Shown here one piece after another: positions 46,751-56,549 of a DNA stretch of 64,000 nt; positions within the stretch are counted from its first letter, which is position 1; each line of letters begins with the position of its first letter. The notes beneath the pieces were generated by a model. It saw only the letters and a program-made list of their open reading frames with translations. It ran no database searches and was not told the DNA's origin. Both the position numbers and the translations under genes were made by a program. Origin of the DNA: Muribaculaceae bacterium (GTDB lineage Bacteria > Bacteroidota > Bacteroidia > Bacteroidales > Muribaculaceae); the NCBI GenBank assembly GCA_017409345.1, contig JAFQSX010000004.1, positions 1 through 64,000 of the forward strand. Reading direction: 5' to 3'.

Positions 46751-47677
46751 ATGAAAAAACTATTAATCAATACGATTGCAATAGTTATATCTTTTGCAGT
46801 TTTAGCACAAGAAAAACGTAATTTTTCAATTGTTCTTAACCCTGAAGTCCCTAAACAAATAACTTTTGCCAATCAAAAAATCGATCTTGATCGAATTGAC
46901 ATGTGGGAACGTCTTGATCGAGAACTTACATCCTTGACATACACTCACGGTAGCACTCTTCTTACATTAAAACGCGCTAATCGTTTTTTTCCAATATTGG
47001 CACCAATCTTAAAAGAAAATGGCTTGCCTCTTGACTTTCTTTATTTGGCTTGCACAGAAAGCATGCTTGATACAAGAGCATATTCTCCGGCTAAAGCAGC
47101 CGGATTATGGCAATTTATTCCTGCTACAGGAAAGGCTTATGGATTAGAAATAAACGAATATGTTGATGAACGATTAAATATTGAAAAGGCAACTATTGCC
47201 GCATGTAAATACTTAAAAGAATCTTACAAAAAATATGGAAACTGGGAATCTGTTGCCTGTGCTTATAACGCCGGCAATGGGCGTATTACTTCGGAATTAA
47301 CAAAACAGCAAGTAACATCATCATTTGATCTTCACTTAGTATCCGAAACCTCTCGATACATGTTTAGAATTCTCGCTTATAAAATCATATTGGAAAATCC
47401 ACGCAATTATGGCTTTTTCGTTACTGAAAATCAATTATATCAACCGATTGAGTGCGACATTGTAGAAGTAAACACCCCTATTTCTGATTGGCCTACGTGG
47501 GCAAAAGAACATGGAATTACATATGCTCAACTTAGAGAGCAAAACCCTTGGATTCAAGCAAAATACTTACACAATCGTTCTGGGAAAGTATATAAAGTAA
47601 AGGTCCCAAAGAAAGAATCTTTATATCGTTCGTCTCAGAAGAAAAATGTTTATAATACATCTTGGATCGGCAAATAA
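46751..47677 (+). CDS. Lytic transglycosylase (MltD-like, SLT domain)
   Basis: A 308-aa exported enzyme with signal peptide (1-19, ending VLA). The SLT fold has catalytic E103 in CTESMLDTRAYSP and the signature AAGLWQFIPATGKAYGL (116-132), later AYNAGNGRI. It cleaves peptidoglycan glycan strands. A short C-terminal segment (ITYAQLREQNPWIQAKYL... GKVYKVKVP) has the form of one degenerate LysM-like unit. The preceding gene ends 14 bp before it. Confidence 0.93.
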   Translation: MKKLLINTIAIVISFAVLAQEKRNFSIVLNPEVPKQITFANQKIDLDRIDMWERLDRELTSLTYTHGSTLLTLKRANRFFPILAPILKENGLPLDFLYLACTESMLDTRAYSPAKAAGLWQFIPATGKAYGLEINEYVDERLNIEKATIAACKYLKESYKKYGNWESVACAYNAGNGRITSELTKQQVTSSFDLHLVSETSRYMFRILAYKIILENPRNYGFFVTENQLYQPIECDIVEVNTPISDWPTWAKEHGITYAQLREQNPWIQAKYLHNRSGKVYKVKVPKKESLYRSSQKKNVYNTSWIGK

Positions 47678-47685
47678 TTCATAAA

Positions 47686-50535
47686 ATGTCTTCACACAAA
47701 AATTCTTCAAAAAACGAATATATTGATTGTTTATCTGTTATTGGTGCACGAGTACACAATCTAAAAAATATTGATGTAACTATTCCTCATAATAAACTAA
47801 CCGTTATCACTGGTTTAAGTGGAAGTGGCAAATCATCATTGGCATTTGATACAATATTTGCAGAAGGACAACGCAGATATATTGAAACTTTTTCAAGTTA
47901 TGCTCGCAATATGCTTGGCACTCTTGAACGCCCAGATGTTGATTATATCACCGGATTAAGTCCAGTAATTGCAATTGAACAAAAAACCATAAATAAAAAT
48001 CCACGAAGCACAATTGGGACAACTACTGAGATATACGATTTTCTTCGACTCCTTTATGCTCGTGTGGGAGAAGCCCGCAGTTACATATCTGGCGAACCAA
48101 TGATAAAATATACTGAAGATAAAATCATTGAGTTAATCTTAAATAAATTTGACAATCGCAAGATATATGTATTAGCACCAATTGTAAAAAATCGCAAAGG
48201 TCATTATAAAGAATTATTTGAGCAATTACGCAAAAAAGGATATATATCTGTAAGAGTTGATGGCATTATCCAAGAAATAACGCTTGGAATGAAAGTTGAT
48301 AGGTATAAAAACCATTCAATAGAACTTGTCATTGATAAACTAAAAGCATCTAAAAAAGATGATTCTCGACTAAGAAAAACTATATCAACAGCATTAAAGC
48401 AAGGTGGGAAACAATTAATGATATATGATGTTGACGAAGACACTGTATATCATTATAGTCAAATGCTAATGGACCCTATTAGTGGAATATCATATAAAGA
48501 ACCTGCGCCTCATAATTTTTCTTTCAACTCTCCACAAGGAGCATGTCCTTATTGCAAAGGACTTGGATTTGTCAACATTATTGATCAAGAGAAAATAATC
48601 CCAGATAAATCAATTTCTATATATGATGGAGGTATTATTCCTTTAGGGAAATACAAAAATTTTATGATATTTTGGCAAATAGATGCAATATGTCAAAAAT
48701 ATGGATACACTATTAAAACTCCCATAAAAGATCTTTCTAACGAAGCCATTAATGATATTTTAAATGGTACCAATGAACGTATTACTATTAAAAATGAGAC
48801 TTTAAGTTTATCTAATTATTTTCAATCTTACGAAGGTATCATCAAATATATTGAGATACAACAACAAGAAGAAGCTGGAGCCTCAGCACAAAAATGGAGT
48901 GAGCAATTTTTTTCTCGTTCAATATGCCCTGAATGCAATGGAAATCGTTTAAATAAAGAGGCTCTACATTTTTTTATTGGGGATAAGAATATTGCAGATT
49001 TATCACGACTAGACATTTCCGATCTTTTAACATGGATAGAAAATGCGACAAAATTACTCTCTTCTCAAAACTCAATTATCGCAAATGAAATTTTAAAAGA
49101 GATAGGTACACGGCTACGATTTCTTGTTGATGTTGGTCTTGATTATTTATCTCTAAACCGAAATTCAGCGACGATTTCAGGGGGAGAAAGCCAACGAATA
49201 CGTCTTGCAACTCAATTAGGATCTGAACTAGTTAATGTTTTATATATTCTTGATGAACCAAGCATTGGACTTCATCAACGAGATAATATACGTCTCATTA
49301 ATTCTCTAAAACGGTTACGTGATGCTTCTAATTCTATAATAGTCGTTGAACATGATAAAGATATGATGCTTGAAGCAGATTACATTATCGACATCGGTCC
49401 AAAAGCAGGAAGAAAAGGAGGTGAAGTAGTATTTCAAGGTAAACCAAAAGAGATGTTAAAAACATCAACACTAACATCTCAATATTTAAATGGAGAGAAA
49501 TGCATTTGCATTCCCAAGAATCGCAGAAAAGGGAATGGGAAAAAAATACATTTGACAGGTTGTACTGGTAATAATCTACAAAATGTTGATTTTGATCTTA
49601 ATCTTGGCACTTTCACTTGCGTAGCCGGAGTTTCTGGCAGTGGAAAATCAAGTTTAATAAATGCTACTTTACAACCCATACTAAGTCAACATTTTTATAG
49701 ATCAAATCAGGCCCCTCTGCCATATAAGAAAATTACCGGAATTGAGAATATTGATAAAGTAGTAACAGTTGACCAATCTCCACTTGGCAAATCACCACGT
49801 TCAAATCCAGCAACATATACTGGCGTTTTCTCTGATATAAGATCTCTTTTTGTTAATCTACCAGAGGCTAAAATCCGTGGATATAAACCCGGTCGTTTCT
49901 CTTTCAATGTATCTGGAGGAAGATGTGATTGTTGCAATGGTAATGGTTATCGCACTATTGAGATGAACTTCTTACCCGATGTTCTTATTCCTTGTGAAGT
50001 GTGTGGTGGGCGTAGATATAATCGAGAAACACTCGAAGTTAGATATAAAGGCAAATCAATTGCTGATGTTTTGGATATGACGATAAATCAAGCCGTTGAT
50101 TTCTTTGCTGGAATACCAACTATACTAAATAAAATCAAAGTACTACAAGATATCGGTCTTGGGTATATTAAATTAGGGCAACCATCATCAACATTGTCTG
50201 GAGGAGAAAATCAACGAGTAAAATTAGCAACCGAATTATCCAAACGTGACACAGGGAAAACTCTTTTCATCCTTGATGAACCGACTACCGGTCTCCATTT
50301 TGAAGATATAAATACACTTCTCGGTGTTCTTAATCGCCTAGTTGACAAAGGTAATACTGTTTTAGTTATTGAGCATAATCTTGATGTTCTTAAATGTGCT
50401 GACTATATAATTGATATGGGACCTGGAGGAGGTAAAAATGGAGGCCAAATAATCGCGGTCGGAACGCCTGAAAAAATTGCATTAGGAGAATCTCCTACAT
50501 CAATTTTTCTCGCAAAAGAACTTGAACTCAAATAA
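47686..50535 (+). CDS. uvrA: Excinuclease ABC subunit A
   Basis: About 949 aa from ATG 47686 (ATG 47662 overlaps the previous gene). Tandem ABC ATPase that finds DNA lesions and loads UvrB. Walker A sites GLSGSGKSS (43-51) and GVSGSGKSS; signatures LSGG-type SGGESQRIRLA and SGGENQRVKLA; UvrB-binding region present (KIYVLAPIVKNRKGHYKELFEQL). The zinc module is odd: the first CxxC pair of E. coli (FACPIC) is replaced by MDPISG, while CPYCKGLG, CPECNGNRL and the second module CDCCNGNG/CEVCGGRR remain. Confidence 0.94.
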   Translation: MSSHKNSSKNEYIDCLSVIGARVHNLKNIDVTIPHNKLTVITGLSGSGKSSLAFDTIFAEGQRRYIETFSSYARNMLGTLERPDVDYITGLSPVIAIEQKTINKNPRSTIGTTTEIYDFLRLLYARVGEARSYISGEPMIKYTEDKIIELILNKFDNRKIYVLAPIVKNRKGHYKELFEQLRKKGYISVRVDGIIQEITLGMKVDRYKNHSIELVIDKLKASKKDDSRLRKTISTALKQGGKQLMIYDVDEDTVYHYSQMLMDPISGISYKEPAPHNFSFNSPQGACPYCKGLGFVNIIDQEKIIPDKSISIYDGGIIPLGKYKNFMIFWQIDAICQKYGYTIKTPIKDLSNEAINDILNGTNERITIKNETLSLSNYFQSYEGIIKYIEIQQQEEAGASAQKWSEQFFSRSICPECNGNRLNKEALHFFIGDKNIADLSRLDISDLLTWIENATKLLSSQNSIIANEILKEIGTRLRFLVDVGLDYLSLNRNSATISGGESQRIRLATQLGSELVNVLYILDEPSIGLHQRDNIRLINSLKRLRDASNSIIVVEHDKDMMLEADYIIDIGPKAGRKGGEVVFQGKPKEMLKTSTLTSQYLNGEKCICIPKNRRKGNGKKIHLTGCTGNNLQNVDFDLNLGTFTCVAGVSGSGKSSLINATLQPILSQHFYRSNQAPLPYKKITGIENIDKVVTVDQSPLGKSPRSNPATYTGVFSDIRSLFVNLPEAKIRGYKPGRFSFNVSGGRCDCCNGNGYRTIEMNFLPDVLIPCEVCGGRRYNRETLEVRYKGKSIADVLDMTINQAVDFFAGIPTILNKIKVLQDIGLGYIKLGQPSSTLSGGENQRVKLATELSKRDTGKTLFILDEPTTGLHFEDINTLLGVLNRLVDKGNTVLVIEHNLDVLKCADYIIDMGPGGGKNGGQIIAVGTPEKIALGESPTSIFLAKELELK

Positions 50536-50560
50536 TTAAGATTAGGAATTTTATATAAAT

Positions 50561-51238
50561 TTATTTTTTTAATTCCGCTTTAGCCAATTTATGGTTTTGA
50601 GCAGCAGCCTTTTCTAGCCATTGTTTTGATAATGATTGGTATTCTTTAGTGGAACGACAATTTTTATAATACATTCCTAATGAATATTGTGCATGGACAA
50701 AGCCTTGTTGTGCCGACTTCTTTAGCCACATTTCGGCCTTCGTTACATCTTTTTCAACACCTTCTCCTCTATAATAACACTCTCCCAAAAACCATTGTGC
50801 TAATTCATAATTTTGCTTTGCTGATTTTTCGCAATATTGGAATGCTTTTCTTTCATCTTTATAAATTCCTCTCCCCTCTTTAAAACATCTAGCCATCATA
50901 AACTGTGCTTCAGGACATCCTTTTTTGGAGGCTTCATGAAAATAATGAAAAGCCTTTTTGTCATCTTTTTTTACCCCCTTACCACTAAAATAAAAATAAC
51001 CCATCTGGGTTAATGCATTCTTATGCCCCTGATTTGCTGCTTTTTTACACCATAATAAGGCTATCTCATAATTACATTTAACACCCAATCCATCTATATA
51101 ACAATGACACATTAAGTATTGAGAATTTGCATCTCCATTATTTGCCTTATTTTCCAATTCAACTGAATAAGACAATGCTGCATTTAAATTCAAAACAACA
51201 CTTAACAAAAAAATTAATATATAAAAAAGACGTTTCAA
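50561..51238 (-). CDS. Exported Sel1-repeat protein
   Basis: A 225-aa protein with signal peptide (about 1-21). At least five 36-residue Sel1-like repeats follow (A-x-x-G-x-x-x-A-x-x-x-L/M-G-x-x-Y pattern: ALTQMGYFYFSGKGVKKD; AQWFLGECYYRGEGVEKD; AQYSLGMYYKN). Sel1 repeats form alpha-solenoids for protein contacts. No catalytic motif. It is convergent with uvrA and divergent from the lipoprotein gene. Confidence 0.88.
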   Translation of the reverse strand: MKRLFYILIFLLSVVLNLNAALSYSVELENKANNGDANSQYLMCHCYIDGLGVKCNYEIALLWCKKAANQGHKNALTQMGYFYFSGKGVKKDDKKAFHYFHEASKKGCPEAQFMMARCFKEGRGIYKDERKAFQYCEKSAKQNYELAQWFLGECYYRGEGVEKDVTKAEMWLKKSAQQGFVHAQYSLGMYYKNCRSTKEYQSLSKQWLEKAAAQNHKLAKAELKK

Positions 51239-51317
51239 TGCAATTTATATAGTTTATTGACTTGTAATTAATACGGAATTCTCAATGACATTATTATATA
51301 AACCATATATTTTATAA

Positions 51318-51325
51318 TAATTTTG
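51318..51325 (+). promoter_or_regulatory. Upstream -7 promoter box before the 51419 lipoprotein gene
   Basis: TAATTTTG followed by CA. It is 68 bp upstream of the second box at 51386-51393, giving possible tandem promoters. Confidence 0.4.
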
Positions 51326-51385
51326 CACTTATTTATTTTTATGAAAACATATCAAAATCATTACACCATTTATCAATTAATTTTG

Positions 51386-51393
51386 TAACTTTG
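51386..51393 (+). promoter_or_regulatory. -7 promoter box for the 51419 lipoprotein gene
   Basis: TAACTTTG followed by TG, 26 bp before the ATG at 51419/51420. Confidence 0.5.
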
Positions 51394-51418
51394 TGTCATT
51401 AACCACAGCAAATACCTT

Positions 51419-51994
51419 ATGTCAAAATTTTGTTCAATATTTTTTAGTATTATAATTTCAGTTTTTGGTGTTGCTTGTAGTAATTCTAATAATACCGAGA
51501 GCACCATTGTTAAAATAAAACAATATATTGAAACCAATAATTCTGACTCTTTAAAGAACTTACATGATTCAATTAAAAATGATGCAAACTTATGTGAGTC
51601 AATAATTAAACAGACAAAAGACTCTTCAGAATTAATACAAAGTGCAACTATCGCAATTGCAACTACACCACAAAAAGCAGCACAAATCACAATTGATGAG
51701 TTATTATCTATGAGTCCTGACAATAGATCTAACGCAATCTCATTAGTAAAAAACATCAATAAATGGTGTAATATGCTATACGAAAACGGCACCTACACAA
51801 AATCTCTTGATTCTATTGCAAATAGACTAGATTTAGAAAAACAAGTTCAACTTTATACTCTTGTTTCTGATCCTAAAGACTTGGCATATAAAGTAAAGCA
51901 TGAAACTAACAAGCAAGAACTAATCAAGGCTATTGAAAAACAATATAATAACAACAATGAATTATTAGCAGAATTTCATAATGCTCTAAAATAA
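51419..51994 (+). CDS. Hypothetical lipoprotein
   Basis: A 191-aa protein with a signal sequence ending in a lipobox (VFGVACS, C20). The mature part is all-helical in character and Ser/Asn-rich near the start. No family recognised. It lies 9 bp before the prenyl synthase gene and is probably in one transcript with it and tatD. Confidence 0.65.
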   Translation: MSKFCSIFFSIIISVFGVACSNSNNTESTIVKIKQYIETNNSDSLKNLHDSIKNDANLCESIIKQTKDSSELIQSATIAIATTPQKAAQITIDELLSMSPDNRSNAISLVKNINKWCNMLYENGTYTKSLDSIANRLDLEKQVQLYTLVSDPKDLAYKVKHETNKQELIKAIEKQYNNNNELLAEFHNALK

Positions 51995-52003
51995 TTATAC
52001 GAT

Positions 52004-52969
52004 ATGTTTAGCACTGAATATTTAGTAAAATACATCAACTCCGCTATTAGTAAAATCAAATATCCAGAGGAGCCAAGAGGCCTATATGAACCAATAAAAT
52101 ACACCCTTGACGGAGGTGGTAAAAGACTCCGTCCATTACTCACGCTTGCAACTTGTGATGCTCTAGGTGGTGATATTGATGCCGCGAAAAACCAAGCTAT
52201 TGGCATTGAAATGTTTCATAATTTCACACTTCTTCATGATGATGTTATGGACAATGCTGATATGCGTCGAGGCAAGGCAACTGTTCATAAAAAATGGGAT
52301 GAAGCAACCGCCATTCTTTCAGGTGATGCAATGCTGACTCTTGCAACCCAATATATGGTAAAAGGAGATGGGACCAAATCATGGGATATCATAACATTAT
52401 TCAATACAACTGCCATGGAAGTATACCAAGGTCAACAATATGACATGGACTTTGAACTCCGTGATAATGTTACGGTTGATGAATATATTGAAATGATTCG
52501 ACTCAAGACTTCAGTTCTACTTGGTTGTGCATGTAAACTTGGAGCCATAATGGCAGGAGCATATGATTCAGAAAGAAATGCGTTTTACAAATATGGAATG
52601 AGGTTAGGTTTAGCCTTTCAACTACAAGATGATTATCTTGACACTTATGGCGACCCTAATATATTTGGGAAAAACATTGGTGGTGATATTTTAAATGACA
52701 AAAAAACTTGGTTATTAATATCTGCACTAAATGAAGATAAAACCGGAACGTTAAAAAGCATTATTGGTAATTCAGAAATTGAAGGAGAGAAAAAAATCGC
52801 ACTTGTTAAATCTATATACGACAATTTAAACCTTGGAAATCGATGCAAAGAATTAATGAAAAAATATGCTCATGAAGCCGTTGATGCGCTGAAAACGGTT
52901 GGTTTAAATGATAAAGATCTGGATTTTTTCACTCAACTCTCACTTGATGCCATTGGGCGCAATCATTAA
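52004..52969 (+). CDS. Polyprenyl diphosphate synthase
   Basis: A 321-aa trans-prenyl transferase. The first Asp-rich motif is DDVMD (79-83, followed by ADMRRG), the second is LQDDYLDTYGD. The short DDxxD spacing places it with bacterial GGPP/medium-chain synthases rather than E. coli IspA (DDx4D). F74, five residues before the first Asp, may limit chain length. It supplies quinone side chains or undecaprenyl precursors; the product length cannot be fixed from sequence. GGGKRLRP is the substrate-binding motif. Confidence 0.92.
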   Translation: MFSTEYLVKYINSAISKIKYPEEPRGLYEPIKYTLDGGGKRLRPLLTLATCDALGGDIDAAKNQAIGIEMFHNFTLLHDDVMDNADMRRGKATVHKKWDEATAILSGDAMLTLATQYMVKGDGTKSWDIITLFNTTAMEVYQGQQYDMDFELRDNVTVDEYIEMIRLKTSVLLGCACKLGAIMAGAYDSERNAFYKYGMRLGLAFQLQDDYLDTYGDPNIFGKNIGGDILNDKKTWLLISALNEDKTGTLKSIIGNSEIEGEKKIALVKSIYDNLNLGNRCKELMKKYAHEAVDALKTVGLNDKDLDFFTQLSLDAIGRNH

Positions 52970-52979
52970 CTATTTTACA

Positions 52980-53750
52980 ATGTTTATTGATACCCATACA
53001 CATCTTTATCTTGAAGAGTTCCAGCCAGCACCTCATGATGTCGTAAAAAGAGCCATTCTAGCTGGTGTAGAATATATGATTTTCCCGAATGTAGATTTAA
53101 CTACAATTGAGGGGATGAAACATCTACATTACCAGTTTCCCCAAAATACATACATGGCAATGGGGTTACACCCGACCGAAATAAAAGAATCTTGGCAAAT
53201 AGATTTAGAAGAAGTCAAATATGAATTTGACAATAATAAAGACAAATATATTGCGATTGGGGAAGTTGGCATAGATCTTTATTGGGACAAAACTTTTCGC
53301 AATGAACAAATGGACGCTCTAGAACAACAATTTCTATGGGCTATTAATGCTGATTTACCTGTTATAATTCATTGCCGAGAAGGTCTTGATGAGATTCTTG
53401 AAGTTCTTGATGGATTGACAATTAAACCCAAAGGTGTTTTTCATAGTTTTGGAGGAACAATTAATGATATTGAACGAATTAGACAACGAGGTGATTTTTA
53501 TTTTGGCATAAACGGAATTGTCACATTTAAAAATTCAAAACTGCGAGAAACATTACCTTCAATCGGAATTAATCGAATACTTTTAGAAACGGATTCTCCA
53601 TATTTAGCCCCGGTGCCACATCGTGGTAAATGCAATGAAAGTGCTTTTATAATCCACACTGCTGCACATATTGCTCAACATTTATCTATCCCATTAAATG
53701 AAATAGCATCAACAACAAGTGCTAATGCCAAACTTCTATTCAAAATATAA
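52980..53750 (+). CDS. TatD-family metal-dependent hydrolase
   Basis: 256 aa from ATG 52980; the open frame extends to 52908 inside the previous gene, but MFIDTHTHL is the canonical start. Metal ligands: D4/H6/H8 region (DTHTHL), E in IGEVGIDLYW, H in IHCREG, and D in LLETDSPYLAP. TatD proteins are 3'-5' DNA exonucleases or related deoxyribonucleases. It starts 10 bp after the prenyl synthase stop. Confidence 0.92.
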   Translation: MFIDTHTHLYLEEFQPAPHDVVKRAILAGVEYMIFPNVDLTTIEGMKHLHYQFPQNTYMAMGLHPTEIKESWQIDLEEVKYEFDNNKDKYIAIGEVGIDLYWDKTFRNEQMDALEQQFLWAINADLPVIIHCREGLDEILEVLDGLTIKPKGVFHSFGGTINDIERIRQRGDFYFGINGIVTFKNSKLRETLPSIGINRILLETDSPYLAPVPHRGKCNESAFIIHTAAHIAQHLSIPLNEIASTTSANAKLLFKI

Positions 53751-53759
53751 CCCCTTTAT

Positions 53760-54230
53760 TTAAATTGGGTTATTCAACACGATAAACACATTTAAATAGG
53801 TTGCCAAAATCAACCATATGATATATGGAAGAAATAACCATGCTGAAAACTTATTAATTTTATAACACACTATCGTATAAAATAATACTGTAATATCAAG
53901 CAATACGATATCAATCAGTCCACTTAATGGATCTTGTAAGTAAAAGAACAAAAAACTCCATGCAAAATTAAATACTAATTGAAGCGCAAATATCCAACCT
54001 AGTCCAGAGTCAAACACTTGCCTTTTATTCCATACCAAACCTATAGACAACCCACAACATAAATAAATGACAGCCCATGCAATAGGGAACAAATAATTAG
54101 GAGGTGTCAATACTGACTTGTTTAATGTCGGATACCACTCATTAATCGCATCAACTTGAAACAATTGCGCAGTATAACCTACACCAAAACAAATTAAAAT
54201 TGCTATTAAAATATAAATTACACGTTTCAT
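53760..54230 (-). CDS. tspO: TspO/MBR family tryptophan-rich sensory protein
   Basis: A 156-aa membrane protein with five hydrophobic helices. Family positions are visible: WYPTLNKSVLTPPNYLFPIAWAVIYLCCG and NFAWSFLFFYLQDP. Bacterial TspO binds porphyrins and can regulate or photodegrade them. It is convergent with tatD (10 bp). Confidence 0.92.
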   Translation of the reverse strand: MKRVIYILIAILICFGVGYTAQLFQVDAINEWYPTLNKSVLTPPNYLFPIAWAVIYLCCGLSIGLVWNKRQVFDSGLGWIFALQLVFNFAWSFLFFYLQDPLSGLIDIVLLDITVLFYTIVCYKINKFSAWLFLPYIIWLILATYLNVFIVLNNPI

Positions 54231-54301
54231 AACTCAAGATATTAAATATTCCAATTATATAACATTAAACTATATTGAGTTGTTTTGGGCTAAAAATAAC
54301 A

Positions 54302-54333
54302 AAAGTGGTAAAATCAAAAGATTTCACCACTTT
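54302..54333 (-). terminator. Terminator of pgk
   Basis: AAAGTGGT / ACCACTTT, 8-bp stem with inner AAATC/GATTT pairing. T-rich sequence follows on the minus strand. Confidence 0.7.
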
Positions 54334-54357
54334 CATTTTTATATCAGACTCTTAATA

Positions 54358-55605
54358 TTAACCTTTTATTGCAGCAACTCCTGGAAGAACTTTGCCTTCG
54401 ATTGCTTCAAGAAGTGCACCACCACCGGTTGAGACATAAGACACTTTGTCAGCAAGACCAAACTTGTTTACACAAGCAACAGAATCGCCACCACCAACGA
54501 GTGAGAACGCACCATTTTCAGTTGCTTCAACGATTGCTTCAGCAATAGCTTTTGAGCCACCAGCGAAGTTGTCGAATTCAAAAACACCGGCAGGACCATT
54601 CCAAAGAATAGTCTTAGCTGTACGAATTACTTCGGCAAATGCTTCACGAGTTACAGGGCCTGCATCCATACCTTCCCAACCTTCAGGAATATCCATTGCT
54701 GATACAACTTGAGTATTTGCATCATTGCTAAATTTATCTCCAGCAATACAATCAGTACCAAGAACAAGATTTACACCTTTTTCTTGTGCTTTTTTCATAA
54801 TATCAAGAGCTAGGTCAAGTTTATCGTCTTCACAGATAGAAAGACCGATTTTACCACCTTGCGCTTTAGCAAAAGTATATGTCATACCTCCACAAAGGAT
54901 CAAGTTATCAACTTTATCCATGAGGTTTTCGATGATGCCAATCTTTGTTGAAACTTTTGAGCCACCCATAATTGCAGTGAAAGGACGTTTGATGTCACTT
55001 AAGATATTGTCAACAGCCTTAACTTCTTTTTCCATCAAATAACCTAACATCTTATCATCTTCGCCAAAGTTATCGGCAATAACAGCAGTTGAAGCGTGTT
55101 TACGATGAGCAGTACCAAATGCATCATTTACATAACAATCTGCATAACTTGCAAGTGTTTTAGCAAATGCCTTTTGGCTTTCTTTCATTTCTTTTTTTGC
55201 GGTTTCATAAGCAGGATCTTCTTTATCAATTCCTACTGGTTTACCTTCTTCTTCAGGATAGAAACGAAGATTTTCAAGCAAAAGAACTTCACCGGGTTGT
55301 AATGCCGCAGCAGCATCAGCAGCATTAGCACAATCTTCAGCAAATTTCACATCACAACCAAGAGCAGTTGCTACTGCATCTTTAATTTGAGCAAGAGAAA
55401 ATTTAGGATTTACCTTCCCTTTGGGTTTTCCCATGTGAGACATAATGATTAAACTACCACCTTCTTCAAGAATTTTCTTAAGGGTAGGAAGTGCACCACG
55501 GATACGAGTGTCATCAGTAATGTTACCATTTTCGTCAAGGGGTACATTGAAGTCCACTCTGACGATTGCCTTTTTGCCGGCAAATTTGTAATTGTCGATA
55601 GTCAT
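54358..55605 (-). CDS. pgk: Phosphoglycerate kinase
   Basis: A 415-aa glycolytic enzyme making ATP from 1,3-bisphosphoglycerate. The N-terminal signature [13 protein letters not shown] and substrate residues ([21 protein letters not shown]) are present, as is the C-terminal nucleotide-site motif [14 protein letters not shown]. Codon use is typical of a highly expressed gene (many ACA/GAA and GCA/CTT uses). Single-gene unit with its own promoter box and terminator. Confidence 0.97.
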   Translation of the reverse strand: MTIDNYKFAGKKAIVRVDFNVPLDENGNITDDTRIRGALPTLKKILEEGGSLIIMSHMGKPKGKVNPKFSLAQIKDAVATALGCDVKFAEDCANAADAAAALQPGEVLLLENLRFYPEEEGKPVGIDKEDPAYETAKKEMKESQKAFAKTLASYADCYVNDAFGTAHRKHASTAVIADNFGEDDKMLGYLMEKEVKAVDNILSDIKRPFTAIMGGSKVSTKIGIIENLMDKVDNLILCGGMTYTFAKAQGGKIGLSICEDDKLDLALDIMKKAQEKGVNLVLGTDCIAGDKFSNDANTQVVSAMDIPEGWEGMDAGPVTREAFAEVIRTAKTILWNGPAGVFEFDNFAGGSKAIAEAIVEATENGAFSLVGGGDSVACVNKFGLADKVSYVSTGGGALLEAIEGKVLPGVAAIKG

Positions 55606-55661
55606 TTTCGTTTGAAAATTTAATTAATATAACGTTATAATAAGTTCCTTTAAATAGAATA

Positions 55662-55669
55662 CAAAATTA
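55662..55669 (-). promoter_or_regulatory. -7 promoter box for pgk
   Basis: Minus-strand TAATTTTG followed by TA, 56 bp before the ATG. Confidence 0.5.
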
Positions 55670-55702
55670 CACCTTTTTTCTAAAATAAAGAGTAATTTGT
55701 CA

Positions 55703-56533
55703 TTAAATGATGTTATGAACTTTTAGTAATTCGCTCATTTGTAATGCAAGTTTTTCTGATTCTCGAGCCGCTGCTTCGGCAAAATCTTCTCCATTTGAAG
55801 CATAAATAATTCCACGAGACGAATTAACAAGCAAACCACAATCATCGATCATGCCATACTTTGCAACTTCATCAAGGCTTCCACCTTGTGCGCCAACACC
55901 CGGTACTAACAAAAAACTATTTGGTGAGACTTTACGTATATCTTGGAACATTGCCCCTTGTGTTGCACCCACAACATACATCATCTCATCACTTGAAGCC
56001 CATTTCGCTGATGTTTCAAGCACATATTCAAAAAGACGTTTTCCTTTATTATCTTCTATTAATTGAAAATCATGGCTACCTTTATTTGATGTCAATGCAA
56101 GAAGAATTACCCATTTTCCTTCATAACCTAAGAATGGAGTTACACTATCTTCCCCCATATAAGGTGCTACTGTAATAGCATCTACATCAAGATGTTCAAA
56201 AAAACTACGAGCATAAAGTTGCGAAGTATTTCCAATATCCCCACGCTTTGCATCTGCAATAATAAATTGGTCTGGATATTTCTTCTTTATATATTTTACG
56301 GTTTCTTCTACAGCAATCCACCCTTCTACACCCAGACTTTCATAAAAGGCTAGATTGGGCTTATATGCAACTGCATATTGAGCAGTTGCATCAATAATTG
56401 CCTTATTAAAAGCCAATAACGGATTTTCTTCTTTCAATAGATGTTGAGGAATCTTTTTGATATCAGGATCAAGTCCAACGCAAAGGAACGAGCCTTTGCG
56501 ACGTATATTTTCAACTAATTCGTTTCTTTTCAT
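55703..56533 (-). CDS. pyrF: Orotidine 5'-phosphate decarboxylase
   Basis: A 276-aa enzyme for the last step to UMP. The catalytic motif [11 protein letters not shown] has K96 and D99, and the segment VGLDPD (19-24) starts the barrel. It is of the longer group that contains the mycobacterial/Bacteroidota-type enzymes. It lies 16 bp downstream of prfA on the same strand and is probably in its transcript. Confidence 0.96.
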   Translation of the reverse strand: MKRNELVENIRRKGSFLCVGLDPDIKKIPQHLLKEENPLLAFNKAIIDATAQYAVAYKPNLAFYESLGVEGWIAVEETVKYIKKKYPDQFIIADAKRGDIGNTSQLYARSFFEHLDVDAITVAPYMGEDSVTPFLGYEGKWVILLALTSNKGSHDFQLIEDNKGKRLFEYVLETSAKWASSDEMMYVVGATQGAMFQDIRKVSPNSFLLVPGVGAQGGSLDEVAKYGMIDDCGLLVNSSRGIIYASNGEDFAEAAARESEKLALQMSELLKVHNII

Positions 56534-56549
56534 AATCTATAATATTTGT

